The notes beneath the pieces are model-generated. The model had not been told where the DNA came from, did not search any database, and worked only from the letters and a program-made list of their open reading frames with translations. Below, in pieces: positions 42,080 through 50,644 of a stretch of DNA of 64,000 nucleotides. The position numbers were made by a program, and so were the translations under genes. Positions within the stretch are counted from its first letter, which is position 1. The number at the start of each line of letters is the position of its first letter. Location: contig NZ_JXZC01000004.1 of NCBI RefSeq assembly GCF_000935355.1, positions 210,150-274,149 on the forward strand. Direction: 5' to 3'. Origin of the DNA: Rossellomorea aquimaris (GTDB lineage: Bacteria > Bacillota > Bacilli > Bacillales > Bacillaceae_B).

Positions 42080-43906
42080 ATGTTTGAAAGTGGTTTGCTA
42101 TTTACATTATTGTCCTGTGTATTTTTCATGGGACTGGTTGCCTGGATTTCATACATAAAGACAAAAGGATCATTGAATGATTCGACAGGTTATTTTTTAG
42201 CCGGAAGGGGATTGACTGGAACGTTCATCGCCGGGTCCTTGCTTTTAACCAATTTATCAGCGGAGCAGTTAGTTGGTTTGAATGGACAAGCTTTCAGGGC
42301 GAACCTTTCGAATATGGCGTGGGAAGTGACCGCCGCCATCGCGATCATCATCATGGCGTTATATTTGCTTCCGAAGTATTTAGGAAGAAGCTTCACGACG
42401 TTACCTGAGTTTCTGAATCAGCGCTATGACAAAGGGGTTCGTCAGTATACAACCATCCTCTTTATGCTTGGGTATGTGTTTGTGACGATTCCTTCCATGC
42501 TTTATTCAGGGGCACTTGCCGTTTTGAAATTATTTGATGTACCCGAACTCATGGGTATTTCCTATACTCAATCGATCTGGGTAATTGTGTGGGTGATCGG
42601 GATCATAGGAAGCATTTACGCCATTTTCGGCGGACTGAAAGCCGTTGCGATTTCCGATACGTTGAATGGAGTCGGACTTTTGATCATCGGGATTCTCGTT
42701 CCGATTTTAGGGTTTTATGCGTTAGGAGAAGGAAGTTTCCTATCAGGTGTGAAAGAGATTGCTACCAACAATCCGGAAAAGCTGAATTCGATTGGCTCAT
42801 CTTCAGATTCAGTTCCGTTTTCAACGATTTTCACGGGAATGATTTTTGCAAATTTATTTTATTGGGCATCTAACCAATACGTGATTCAAAGGACTCTTGG
42901 GGCTAAAAACTTAGCGGAAGGACAGAAGGGTGTCATCATTTCGGGTTTCTATAAGCTGCTTGTGCCATTCATGATGATGCTGCCGGGAGTCATTGCTTTT
43001 CATCTTTATGGAGATTCATTGAAAAGTGTGGATTTGGCTTATCCGGCTTTGATTAATGCGGTGCTGCCTTGGTATCTGACAGGTTTCTTCCTGGCCGTAC
43101 TGCTGGGAGCTGTGCTGAGCTCGTTTAATTCCCTGTTAAATAGTGCCGCTACATTATTTGCATTGGATATCTATAAGCCTCAGTTCAACCCGAATGTCAG
43201 TGATCAGAAATTAATCTCGATCAGTAAGTGGTTCGGAGCCGCGCTCGCAGTTGTTTCCATGTGTGTGTCGCCTATGTTGATTCATGCAACAGACGGCTTG
43301 TGGGATCTGATTCGAAAATTCACGGGATTCTTTAACATTCCGATTATCGTCATACTATTGGTTGGCGTGTTCTCAAAACGTATCCCTGCTTTCGCTGCCA
43401 AAACAGTGATCATTCTACACTTGTTTGCGTACTATATGCTTGTGTGGGGAACAGGACATTTATTTGGATTCTCTATCAATATAAAATTTATTCATATTTA
43501 TGGCATCCTGTTTGTATCAGAGATTGCACTGATGGTCCTGATCGGCTTTTGGAAGCCGATGAAGAAGCCATACGAATACCGCTACAATCCAAAAGTGGAT
43601 ATGATGCCTTGGAAATATAGCATTCCATTGTCCATCATACTCATGGCGTGCGTGGTGCAAACGTATTTCCTATTCTCTCCTATAGGACTGGCATATGAAA
43701 CAAGTGTCATTTCGCCATACTTCTGGCCAGCCACCATCGGATTGGTCCTTCTCACCACAGGGTTGATCTACTGGTCAATGAAGAGCTGGACCCGGAAATA
43801 CCAAGCCTACCTACTGAAAAACAAACCATACAAACTGAACCGGACCAAAAAATACTCCCTGCAGCAGAACCTGAATCCAATCTATTCATCCAAGCTGCTG
43901 AAATAA
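42080..43906 (+). CDS. Solute:sodium symporter family transporter (YidK-like)
   Basis: SSS-family Na+-coupled transporter of 608 residues with about 14 helices. The core shows TGYFLAGRGLTGTFIAGSLLLTNLSAEQLVG, GGLKAVAISDTLNG and the SSFNSLLNSAATLFALDIY sodium-site region. It is similar to YidK/SglT-type sugar carriers; the substrate is uncertain. ATG 42080, with GGGAAGAGG 7 nt upstream, is preferred over 42062. It is divergent from the riboswitch-controlled nucleoside transporter and ends at a GGGACGGACCT hairpin. Confidence 0.88.
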   Translation: MFESGLLFTLLSCVFFMGLVAWISYIKTKGSLNDSTGYFLAGRGLTGTFIAGSLLLTNLSAEQLVGLNGQAFRANLSNMAWEVTAAIAIIIMALYLLPKYLGRSFTTLPEFLNQRYDKGVRQYTTILFMLGYVFVTIPSMLYSGALAVLKLFDVPELMGISYTQSIWVIVWVIGIIGSIYAIFGGLKAVAISDTLNGVGLLIIGILVPILGFYALGEGSFLSGVKEIATNNPEKLNSIGSSSDSVPFSTIFTGMIFANLFYWASNQYVIQRTLGAKNLAEGQKGVIISGFYKLLVPFMMMLPGVIAFHLYGDSLKSVDLAYPALINAVLPWYLTGFFLAVLLGAVLSSFNSLLNSAATLFALDIYKPQFNPNVSDQKLISISKWFGAALAVVSMCVSPMLIHATDGLWDLIRKFTGFFNIPIIVILLVGVFSKRIPAFAAKTVIILHLFAYYMLVWGTGHLFGFSINIKFIHIYGILFVSEIALMVLIGFWKPMKKPYEYRYNPKVDMMPWKYSIPLSIILMACVVQTYFLFSPIGLAYETSVISPYFWPATIGLVLLTTGLIYWSMKSWTRKYQAYLLKNKPYKLNRTKKYSLQQNLNPIYSSKLLK

Positions 43907-43910
43907 AAAG

Positions 43911-43967
43911 GAGGGACGGACCTTCATTCCTATGACCAGGTCATAGGAATCGAGGTCCGTCCCTCTC
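43911..43967 (+). repeat. GGGACGGACCT hairpin after the symporter
   Basis: GAGGGACGGACCT / AGGTCCGTCCCTC enclosing a second stem ATTCCTATGACC / GGTCATAGGAAT, about 26 bp in all, starting 4 nt after the stop. Confidence 0.85.
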
Positions 43968-43974
43968 TTATGTT

Positions 43975-44103
43975 TTATTTAGTACGTTCTAATAGGTTTG
44001 CAAGAACGTGTTTTTTATAGGATTCTACTTTGCGTTCCTCGTAGCGGCGAACGCCTGCTTTTTTTAGTTCTTCCACGTACCAGCCTTTGCTTCCGATATG
44101 CAT
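43975..44103 (-). CDS. yflJ: YflJ-like DUF2639 small protein
   Basis: A 42-residue basic protein, MHIGSKGWYVEELKKAGVRR followed by YEERKVESYKKHVLANLLERTK, matching the GSKGW start and length of YflJ/DUF2639 proteins of Bacillus. Function unknown. The start could be ATG 44103 (family-like) or ATG 44115 (adds MFIS); AAAGG stands 12 nt before the former. Confidence 0.75.
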   Translation of the reverse strand: MHIGSKGWYVEELKKAGVRRYEERKVESYKKHVLANLLERTK

Positions 44104-44346
44104 TGAAATAAACATCCTTTCTTTGCTTAGTATTGATTGGAATCTCCGACCAGCTCAGAGTTATGAGCTACGTTAAGATTGCTTACGGTTGTACATTGTA
44201 ACATCTCATTTTTGATGAAAAAAGGGGGTAAACGGAATTTTTCGGATTCATCCTTTTCTGAAAGTTTTCGTGGGAAGTGAAGAGGTCAAAATTCATTGTT
44301 GCAGTGAAATGATGAAGGTTTCGATGCAGAAGGGTAATATGAAAGA

Positions 44347-44379
44347 AAAGGAATGATCCAAATCGGATCATTCCTTTTT
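44347..44379 (-). terminator. MFS gene terminator
   Basis: AAAGGAATGATCC / GGATCATTCCTTT stem with an AAATC loop; T run on the plus strand and A/T run on the minus strand. Confidence 0.75.
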
Positions 44380-45669
44380 TTAATGAACAGCTTTCTTCAA
44401 CTCCAACTCTTCTTTCTCAAAACGCTCGAACATGATGAAGAAGAGTCCCGCACTCACAAGAGCAAGGATCGACAGAATGATGAACGTCCAATCATACCCT
44501 ACATAAAGTGACAGGGTGATGGACAGAGGTGCGATGGTCCTTGCAATCGTGAAGCGTAAACTTGCTGCAGCAAAGTACTGCCCCCGCATATGATCCGGAG
44601 CAAGCTTCGATACAAAGCTTTGCTGGATACCTGCTGTCATCAACTCTGCAAACGTGAATACTGCCATCGCGATCACAAACATCCATACCGAGCTTGTTTG
44701 TCCAAACATAAAAATCGAAACCGCGTAGATAACAGAAGAAAGGATGAACACATTGCGTTCACGGAACTTCGTGATCCAGCGAGTGATCACCACAGTAAGT
44801 AGTGCCACCAGGAATCCATTTTCAGATAGGATCAATCCGAATACCTGTTCACTCACCAATGTCAGGGACCAATCGCCGACGCTGAATAACGTTGCTTGAT
44901 CCATCACATCTTTAATATATACGGGAAACAAAAGGTCAAGTTGCATAAACGTCTGACCGACGAGAATCCCGGCTAAGATAAATAATAAGAACGTTTTGTC
45001 TTTAAAAATAACACTATAATCCTTCATCTGATCTGATATCACACTATGCCAGGCTTTCTTTTTCCCTTCTGTCACTAGTAGCTTACTAGTGTCTAAAGGT
45101 GCTGTTTCCCTCGTCATTTTATATAAAAGAAGAGCTAAGAACATGCAAATAAGCGCAGCGGCGATTAAAAGCTCGAAGCGATAGTGAACATAGAAAATTC
45201 CACCAAGTATCGGTCCGACCACTACGGCAATATTGATGGATGTATAAAAGACGGCAAATACATGACTGCGGTCCTTTTCATCCACCACATCGGCCACCAT
45301 CGCCTGACTTGCCGGCCAATAAAACGAACCAAATACCCCAACTAAACTAAAACAGATAAAGCCGATCATGGCAGAATCGAGCCAAGGTGAACTGGCCAGT
45401 CCAAAGATTAAAAAAGCAAAGCCCTGTCCGAAAGCGGAGATGACCATCATGCGCTTACGGCCGAAGCGGTCTGCGCAATAGCCTCCCATCAGATTAGCGA
45501 GTACTGCAAATACCTGTGAGAGAACCAATAGTAATCCTGCCGTCTGCTTTCCGAATGACTCTGTGAAATAAATCGTCAAAAACGGAAAGAACATCCAGAA
45601 GGTAATATTAATCGCTGCTTCCCCAAACAGCCGGACCTTTAAATTACGGTCCCAATCCCGAATTCTCAT
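44380..45669 (-). CDS. MFS transporter, multidrug-like
   Basis: Major facilitator of 429 residues with 12 helices. Motif A reads GGYCADRFGRKRMMV, and the second-half loop is degenerate. The sequence SFYWPASQAMVADVVDEKDRSHVF is typical of YttB/MdtG-type drug efflux proteins. The middle loop (about residues 195-220) is basic. The exported compound is not deducible. ATG 45669 lies 3' of GGGAGG (reverse of CCTCCC). It is monocistronic, with a terminator at 44347. Confidence 0.85.
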   Translation of the reverse strand: MRIRDWDRNLKVRLFGEAAINITFWMFFPFLTIYFTESFGKQTAGLLLVLSQVFAVLANLMGGYCADRFGRKRMMVISAFGQGFAFLIFGLASSPWLDSAMIGFICFSLVGVFGSFYWPASQAMVADVVDEKDRSHVFAVFYTSINIAVVVGPILGGIFYVHYRFELLIAAALICMFLALLLYKMTRETAPLDTSKLLVTEGKKKAWHSVISDQMKDYSVIFKDKTFLLFILAGILVGQTFMQLDLLFPVYIKDVMDQATLFSVGDWSLTLVSEQVFGLILSENGFLVALLTVVITRWITKFRERNVFILSSVIYAVSIFMFGQTSSVWMFVIAMAVFTFAELMTAGIQQSFVSKLAPDHMRGQYFAAASLRFTIARTIAPLSITLSLYVGYDWTFIILSILALVSAGLFFIMFERFEKEELELKKAVH

Positions 45670-45850
45670 CTAAATTCCTCCCCTCATGAAACGCTAGATG
45701 AACTAGAATATCATAGCTCGATAGGACAAAATAAACAAGACTCATTTACTGGTATTTACAAATTTTTTACTGTTGTTGAAATGGGGGCGAAAGATACCAA
45801 TTTTCCTTTATTGAATACATTATAAGTATTGATGGGGAAAGGGACGGTGG

Positions 45851-46438
45851 ATGGAGGTGATCGATAGACTTATCCTTATTACCGGGGCTTGGACGCAGGT
45901 GGTCGGAACGGTGATTGCCGCAATAGGAGAAACGATGGTCATACAAGAGGAACGATACAGTCAAGAGCCTTTCGGATTTCGGTTGGTCTCCATTGGAAAC
46001 GGCTTCGAAGCAGCAGGAAATGCACTTCAGGGGGTGGGAGCGGAAAAGCTCTCGGACGGTTCGTTTGGAGAAACGTTAAGAGTGACCGGTGATTGGATTC
46101 AAGCTTCAGGAAACGTAACAAACGTCGCAGCAGCCGAACTCCAATTCGCAGGAAGAGAAGTGGAAGGACTGAACCTTGATATTTTCGGAGACACCGTCCA
46201 ATCCCTAGGGGCAGGGCTGGAAGCATTTGGGGCCACGTTGAGTTCGCGGGAGTTTTCAGATCTTCTTGCAGCCGGAAATTCACTTCAATCCCTTGGTGCA
46301 GCCATTGAGGCGATAGGTGAAGTTTATATTCTAAAGGATATGAAGGAAATTGGACTGCAGGTCACTGCATTCGGAAGCTATGCCCAGGCAGCGGGTGCAA
46401 CGATTGCGGCCATTGCGTTGACGAAGCAATACGGGTGA
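45851..46438 (+). CDS. Repetitive Gly/Ala-rich helical protein (DUF6944-like)
   Basis: A 195-residue protein of repeated about 35-residue segments with the pattern GxWxQxxGxxxxAxGE / SxGNGFxAxGNALQ / SLGAxLEAFGATL; no signal peptide or enzyme motif. I recall it as the DUF6944 'repetitive protein' group, function unknown. The amphipathic periodicity suggests membrane or surface association. ATG 45851 has AAAGGG about 8 nt upstream. Repeat array E lies downstream. Confidence 0.65.
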   Translation: MEVIDRLILITGAWTQVVGTVIAAIGETMVIQEERYSQEPFGFRLVSIGNGFEAAGNALQGVGAEKLSDGSFGETLRVTGDWIQASGNVTNVAAAELQFAGREVEGLNLDIFGDTVQSLGAGLEAFGATLSSREFSDLLAAGNSLQSLGAAIEAIGEVYILKDMKEIGLQVTAFGSYAQAAGATIAAIALTKQYG

Positions 46439-46549
46439 GCTTTTTGACCGAAAGAGGTGAATTTGTTTCGAAAATGGGCTAATAACATGATGGTTGGAAG
46501 GTAGATAGGATCACGGGAGAAGGATACACCGAACGAAAGGGGGGAGATT

Positions 46550-46630
46550 GCGTCTATTTTCAGGTTTTTTGCGTCAATCTATCATTTTATGCGTCTTTAT
46601 TTTGATATATGCGTCTTTTTCCAGTTACAT
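46550..46630. repeat. Phased 20/21-bp direct repeat array E (4 units)
   Basis: GCGTC starts units at 46550, 46571, 46591 and 46611 (steps 21, 20, 20); the remainder is T-rich. It sits in the convergent gap between the repetitive protein and aminopeptidase genes. Confidence 0.7.
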
Positions 46631-46689
46631 ACAAAAGATTGAGCGCTCAGTCAACAGGTTTTCATCCAACTCCCACCTCATCTCCATAA

Positions 46690-46728
46690 AAAAATCCCAA
46701 AAGGCAGCCAAACCACCTTCTGGGAACG
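46690..46728 (-). terminator. Aminopeptidase terminator
   Basis: Minus strand TCCCAGAAGG / CCTTTTGGGA stem followed by TTTTTTTATGG. Confidence 0.75.
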
Positions 46729-46745
46729 CATATTACTGACTAAGC

Positions 46746-47978
46746 TTAAAACGCCCAACCACCATCGCGGAATACTGCTTCAGTCGAGCCGTCTTCTTTC
46801 ACTCCATCGATGTTCATTTTGTCTGAACCGATCATAAAGTCAACGTGAGTGATACTGTTGTTCAAACCGTTTTTCTCAAGCTCTTCTTCACTCATTTTCT
46901 TTCCGCCTTCGATACAGAATGCATAGGCATTACCGATTGCAAGGTGGTTTGATGCGTTCTCGTCGAATAAAGTGTTGTAGAATAACACGTTCGATTGAGA
47001 GATTGGGGACTGATGAGGAACAAGGGCGATTTCCCCAAGGTAATGAGATCCTTCATCTGTATCCACAAGGCGCTTCAAAATTTCTTCGCCTTCCTCAGCC
47101 TTAACGTCCACAATGCGGCCGTTTTCAAATGTAATCGTAAAGTTATCGATCACGTTTCCGCCGTAGCTAAGTGGCTTCGTGCTTGATACTGTTCCGTTTA
47201 CACCTGTCTTTAGAGGAACCGTGAATACTTCTTCCGTCGGCATGTTCGCCATGAAAGTGGTTCCTTGTTCATTCACACTTCCAGCTCCCACCCATAGGTG
47301 ACCTTGAGGAAGCTCGATCGTAAGGTCCGTCCCCGGTGCCGTGTAGTGAAGCTTTTTGTAGTTCTTTTCGTTCAGGTATTCCACTTTTTCGTGAAGGTTT
47401 GCGTCGTGATCCTTCCATGCCTGGACAGGGTCAGCCTGGTCGGCGCGGACTGCTTTGAAGATGGCATCCCAAAGTAAATCCACCTGTACTTCTTCAGAAG
47501 CATCCGGGAATACTTTTGCAGCCCAGTCCTTCGAAGGAGCGGCCAGTACGCACCAGCTTACTTTGTCCGATTGAATGAATTGACGGTATTTGGACATTGC
47601 TTTACCGGCTACTTTTTGGAAGTTTGAGATACGATCTGGATTTACCCCTTTAAGCAAGTCAGGGCTTGAAGACACGATGCTCATGAATGCAGCTCCGCCT
47701 TCAGCAAGCTCCTCGACTTCTCTTGCTTTCCACTGAGGGAACTCCTGGAATGCTTCGTCTGGAGCAAGGTCGTATTTCGTACGATTGACCACATCATCAT
47801 TCCAGTTAACGTATACGTGCTTAGCCCCAACTTCATAGGCTTTCTTTACCACTAGGCGAACAAATTCTGCAGAATCGATGGAGGTGTTAATGACCAGGGT
47901 CTGACCTTTTTGAACATTGACACCGACTTCTACAGCCAGGCTTGCGTATTTCTCAAGATTTTGTTGGAAATTAGGCAT
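46746..47978 (-). CDS. ampS: M29-family aminopeptidase (AmpS-like)
   Basis: Metallo-aminopeptidase of 410 residues of the thermophilic aminopeptidase/AmpS family (peptidase M29). Catalytic and metal residues fall in the family stretches APGTDLTIELPQGH, VNEQGTTFMANMPTEEVFT, DEGSHYLGEIALVP and SNHLAIGNAYAFCIEGG (Glu, His and Asp ligands of two Co/Zn ions). It removes N-terminal residues in the cytosol; no signal peptide. ATG 47978 has AAAAAGGAG (reverse of CTCCTTTTTT) upstream. The GGGACGGACCT match at 47323 falls on the conserved GTDL codons and is likely chance. Confidence 0.93.
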   Translation of the reverse strand: MPNFQQNLEKYASLAVEVGVNVQKGQTLVINTSIDSAEFVRLVVKKAYEVGAKHVYVNWNDDVVNRTKYDLAPDEAFQEFPQWKAREVEELAEGGAAFMSIVSSSPDLLKGVNPDRISNFQKVAGKAMSKYRQFIQSDKVSWCVLAAPSKDWAAKVFPDASEEVQVDLLWDAIFKAVRADQADPVQAWKDHDANLHEKVEYLNEKNYKKLHYTAPGTDLTIELPQGHLWVGAGSVNEQGTTFMANMPTEEVFTVPLKTGVNGTVSSTKPLSYGGNVIDNFTITFENGRIVDVKAEEGEEILKRLVDTDEGSHYLGEIALVPHQSPISQSNVLFYNTLFDENASNHLAIGNAYAFCIEGGKKMSEEELEKNGLNNSITHVDFMIGSDKMNIDGVKEDGSTEAVFRDGGWAF

Positions 47979-48212
47979 ATGTATTCTCCTTTTTTCAGAA
48001 TGTTCTATTACATTCTTATTGTATCAGTGCCTACACCGTTTGCAAGTGTTTACACCCATCTTTCTATCGTATGCGGAAGAATGGAAAATTATTTTTGGTG
48101 CATGAAGAATATGAAAGTTCTATGGCATTCAAACAAGAATCATAGCCTTGTCTTGGACAACTATACTATAATGATTGAAGCAATACTCTAGATAAAAAAG
48201 GGGGAAGAAACA

Positions 48213-48605
48213 TTGGCGTGGAATGTCCTTTTATTACGAATGTCCGCCATCTATGGGTTTATCGGAGCATTTCTCGGGTCTCATATGGCAGGAGCCGGAT
48301 CATATGCATTTAAGCCCATTCATGCTCATATCTTAGTAGTTGGTTGGTTAAGTTTATTTGCGTATTCATCCTATTATCGTTCCTATCAGGTACCGAAATC
48401 TTCAAAACTGGCATTTGCACATGTATGGACTGCGATTATCGGTTCGATCGGATTGACAGTCGGAATGTGGATGTATAACTTAAATCCATTCAATCTGCCA
48501 GCAAGCTTCACGATGGTCTTCTATATAGTAGGGGGAAGTACATTACTACTGAGCTTTTTCCTGTTTGTATTTATGACATTTAAATATAGTGAGAGTAAGA
48601 AGTAA
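48213..48605 (+). CDS. Four-helix membrane protein, haem-copper oxidase subunit I-like
   Basis: A 130-residue integral membrane protein with four helices. Helices 1-2 resemble subunit I of haem-copper oxidases/NO reductases: SAIYGFIGAFLGSHMAGAG and PIHAHILVVGWLSLF, the latter holding two His (HAH) like a haem ligand site. It is far too short for an oxidase, so it may be a haem-binding or regulatory relative. TTG 48213 has AAAAGGGGGA 7 nt upstream. Adjacent nsrR and hmp suggest a nitric oxide role; that is inference. Confidence 0.65.
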   Translation: MAWNVLLLRMSAIYGFIGAFLGSHMAGAGSYAFKPIHAHILVVGWLSLFAYSSYYRSYQVPKSSKLAFAHVWTAIIGSIGLTVGMWMYNLNPFNLPASFTMVFYIVGGSTLLLSFFLFVFMTFKYSESKK

Positions 48606-48613
48606 GAGATTGG

Positions 48614-48643
48614 CCTGTTTTCAGTGGGAAACAGGCTTTTTGG
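48614..48643 (+). terminator. Terminator after oxidase-like gene
   Basis: GCCTGTTTT / AAACAGGC stem, loop CAGTGGG, then TTTTTGG. Confidence 0.75.
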
Positions 48644-48663
48644 TGTGAGTTGAGTGGTTCGAG

Positions 48664-48735
48664 GATAAGTTGTACCAGGTACATTTCACGAAGCGGGTGC
48701 CAGGCACGAACCGGGCATCTAGTGCCAGGCACCAC
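48664..48735. repeat. GTGCCAGGCAC-type palindromic repeats (three copies)
   Basis: GTACCAGGTAC (48671-48681), GTGCCAGGCAC (about 48699) and GTGCCAGGCACC (about 48722): short near-palindromes of a kind common in Bacillaceae intergenic DNA, here between the oxidase-like and nsrR genes. Confidence 0.6.
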
Positions 48736-48744
48736 TATCCAAAC

Positions 48745-48780
48745 AAAAAACTCCTCCCCATCTAAATGGAGAGGAGTGAT
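48745..48780 (-). terminator. nsrR terminator
   Basis: Minus strand ACTCCTCTCCAT / ATGGGGAGGAGT with a TTAG loop, then TTTTTTG. Confidence 0.88.
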
Positions 48781-48786
48781 TCCAGT

Positions 48787-49245
48787 CTATGTTGACGATT
48801 GATCCCGCTGCTGCTCTTGAAATAAGAACCGGTAGTCCATCGGGTTTTGGATCAAGTCGGCCAGGGTGTATTCGTCAAGGACAGAGAGATAGGCGTTTAA
48901 TGCTTTTCCGAGTACATGCTTTAGTCCGCAGACAGGAGTGATGACGCAGTTGTTGTTTTGGGCGTCAAAGCATTCGACAAGGTGGAAGTCTTCTTCGGTG
49001 GTCCGGACGAGTTTTCCGATATTTATATCTTCCGGGGATTGAGCTAGTTTGATTCCGCCGTTCCTGCCGCGGATCGTTTCGATCAGACCGTTTTTCCCCA
49101 GTTCATACGTCACTTTCATCAGGTGATTCTTTGAGATGCTGTAGGCATCGGCGATTTCCTTTATATTAGAGAGTTCATCCTTTGGTTTTGATGCCAGGAA
49201 GATTAGGACTCTCAGTGAGTAGTCAGTGTATAATGTTAGTCTCAT
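48787..49245 (-). CDS. nsrR: Nitric oxide-sensing Rrf2 repressor NsrR
   Basis: Rrf2-family winged-helix repressor of 152 residues carrying an NO-labile Fe-S cluster. The HTH region (SNIKEIADAYSISKNHLMKVTYELGKNGLIETIRGRNGGIKLA) and the cluster motif CFDAQNNNCVITPVCGL (three Cys, C-x7-C-x5-C) match Bacillus NsrR. Loss of the cluster on NO exposure would derepress hmp, which is divergently transcribed 161 bp away with an operator in between. ATG 49245 has AAAGGTGAG (reverse complement of CTCACCTTT) upstream. Confidence 0.93.
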   Translation of the reverse strand: MRLTLYTDYSLRVLIFLASKPKDELSNIKEIADAYSISKNHLMKVTYELGKNGLIETIRGRNGGIKLAQSPEDINIGKLVRTTEEDFHLVECFDAQNNNCVITPVCGLKHVLGKALNAYLSVLDEYTLADLIQNPMDYRFLFQEQQRDQSST

Positions 49246-49368
49246 TTATCTCACCTTTCCGATCCGTTATTATTATTATACAGAAGGAAGCATGTTTGTG
49301 TCTAAATGTGGCTGTTTTGTTAAAGATGTATTTTGTATATTGCTTTATGGGAAAAAGAGGAGTACGCT

Positions 49369-49393
49369 AAAGATGTATTTAAAATATATCTTT
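49369..49393. promoter_or_regulatory. Probable NsrR operator before hmp
   Basis: Inverted repeat AAAGATGTATTT / AAAATATATCTTT centred at 49381, 14 nt upstream of the hmp start. A half-copy AAAGATGTATTTT occurs at about 49322. Sequence and position fit Bacillus NsrR sites. Confidence 0.75.
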
Positions 49394-49406
49394 AGAGGTG
49401 ACCAAA

Positions 49407-50624
49407 ATGCTATCTCAAAAAACCATTGAAATCGTGAAGTCAACTGCGCCTGTGTTAGAAGTGAAAGGAACGGAAATTACGTCCACTTTTTATAAAAATA
49501 TGTTTGCGGCTCATCCTGAGTTATTGAATATTTTCAATCATGCCAATCAAAAAAAGGGAAGACAGCAAACCGCATTAGCCAATACGGTATATGCAGCTGC
49601 ACAGAATATCGATAAGCTCGATATGATCCTGCCCGTTGTAAAGCAAATCGCTCATAAGCATAGAAGTTTAGGAGTTAAGCCGGAGCATTACCCGATCGTT
49701 GGGGAGCACTTACTTCAAGCCATCAAGCAAGTACTTGGAGATGCAGCGACAGATGAGATCATTGAAGCATGGGGAGAAGCATACGGTGTCATCGCCGGAG
49801 TATTTATTGATGTAGAAGAAGAGATGTACAAAGAAACGGAGAACAAAGACGCGGGATACAGAGACTTTAAACCGTTTATCGTAGCGAAAAAGGTAGTGGA
49901 GAGCGATGTTATCACTTCTTTCTATCTTCAACCAAAAGAAGGAGGCAAAGTCCCGACCTACATGCCGGGTCAATATATTTCTGTACGGGTGACCATCCCT
50001 GGTGAAGAGTTCACCCATATCCGTCAGTACAGTTTATCAAGCGCGCCGATGGAGGACCTCTTCAGGATTTCTGTTAAAAGAGAAGCAGAATTTGATCCTC
50101 AAGGGAAGGTGTCGAATTTCTTACATGACAAAGTAGCCGTAGGAAGTGAGATTGAAGTCAGTGCTCCGGCAGGGGATTTCTACTTAGTGGATGGCGACTC
50201 ACGTGTTGCTTTAATAAGCGGAGGTGTCGGCATCACACCTATGATGAGTATGCTTGAAACGGTGGCGAGAACGAAGCCGGAACGCCCGACTGCCTTTATT
50301 CATGCGAGTAAACACGAAGGGGTCCATGCCTTTAGAAAAGATGTCGACGCTTTAATGGAAGAGGAGTTAATGAACGGGGAAGCGTGCTATGTCTACGAAA
50401 ATCCCAGTGACGAAGCTCAGGGTCATTACAAAGGATATGTGAACAAAGAAATCCTATCTCAATATGTGGATGCAGAAACGGAATGCTATGTGTGTGGACC
50501 GGTACCATTTATGAAAGCTGTCATCACAACGTTGAAGGAGATGGGAGTTACTGAATCTAACATTCACTTCGAATTCTTTGGACCAGCGATGGATTTATCG
50601 AAGAAGGATAATGTGACAGTTTAA
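49407..50624 (+). CDS. hmp: Flavohaemoprotein Hmp, nitric oxide dioxygenase
   Basis: Converts NO plus O2 to nitrate using NAD(P)H. It is 405 residues. The globin domain (1-140) has the proximal His region KQIAHKHRSLGVKPEHYPIVGEHLL and TyrB10 in STFYKNMF. The FAD domain follows with RQYSLSSAP, then the NAD domain (SGGVGITPMMSML, YVCGPVPFMKAV). It matches B. subtilis Hmp. ATG 49407 follows GAGGTG; a GTG at 49398 is in frame. An operator-like palindrome overlaps the promoter region, and divergent nsrR is the likely regulator. The 3' UTR holds array F. Confidence 0.95.
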   Translation: MLSQKTIEIVKSTAPVLEVKGTEITSTFYKNMFAAHPELLNIFNHANQKKGRQQTALANTVYAAAQNIDKLDMILPVVKQIAHKHRSLGVKPEHYPIVGEHLLQAIKQVLGDAATDEIIEAWGEAYGVIAGVFIDVEEEMYKETENKDAGYRDFKPFIVAKKVVESDVITSFYLQPKEGGKVPTYMPGQYISVRVTIPGEEFTHIRQYSLSSAPMEDLFRISVKREAEFDPQGKVSNFLHDKVAVGSEIEVSAPAGDFYLVDGDSRVALISGGVGITPMMSMLETVARTKPERPTAFIHASKHEGVHAFRKDVDALMEEELMNGEACYVYENPSDEAQGHYKGYVNKEILSQYVDAETECYVCGPVPFMKAVITTLKEMGVTESNIHFEFFGPAMDLSKKDNVTV

Positions 50625-50644
50625 AAAGCTGTTCGTAGATGGAT

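Noticed and set aside
44183..44371. Minus-strand frame in the gap upstream of the MFS gene terminator
   Set aside because: No ribosome site, no recognisable domain and it overlaps the terminator hairpin.
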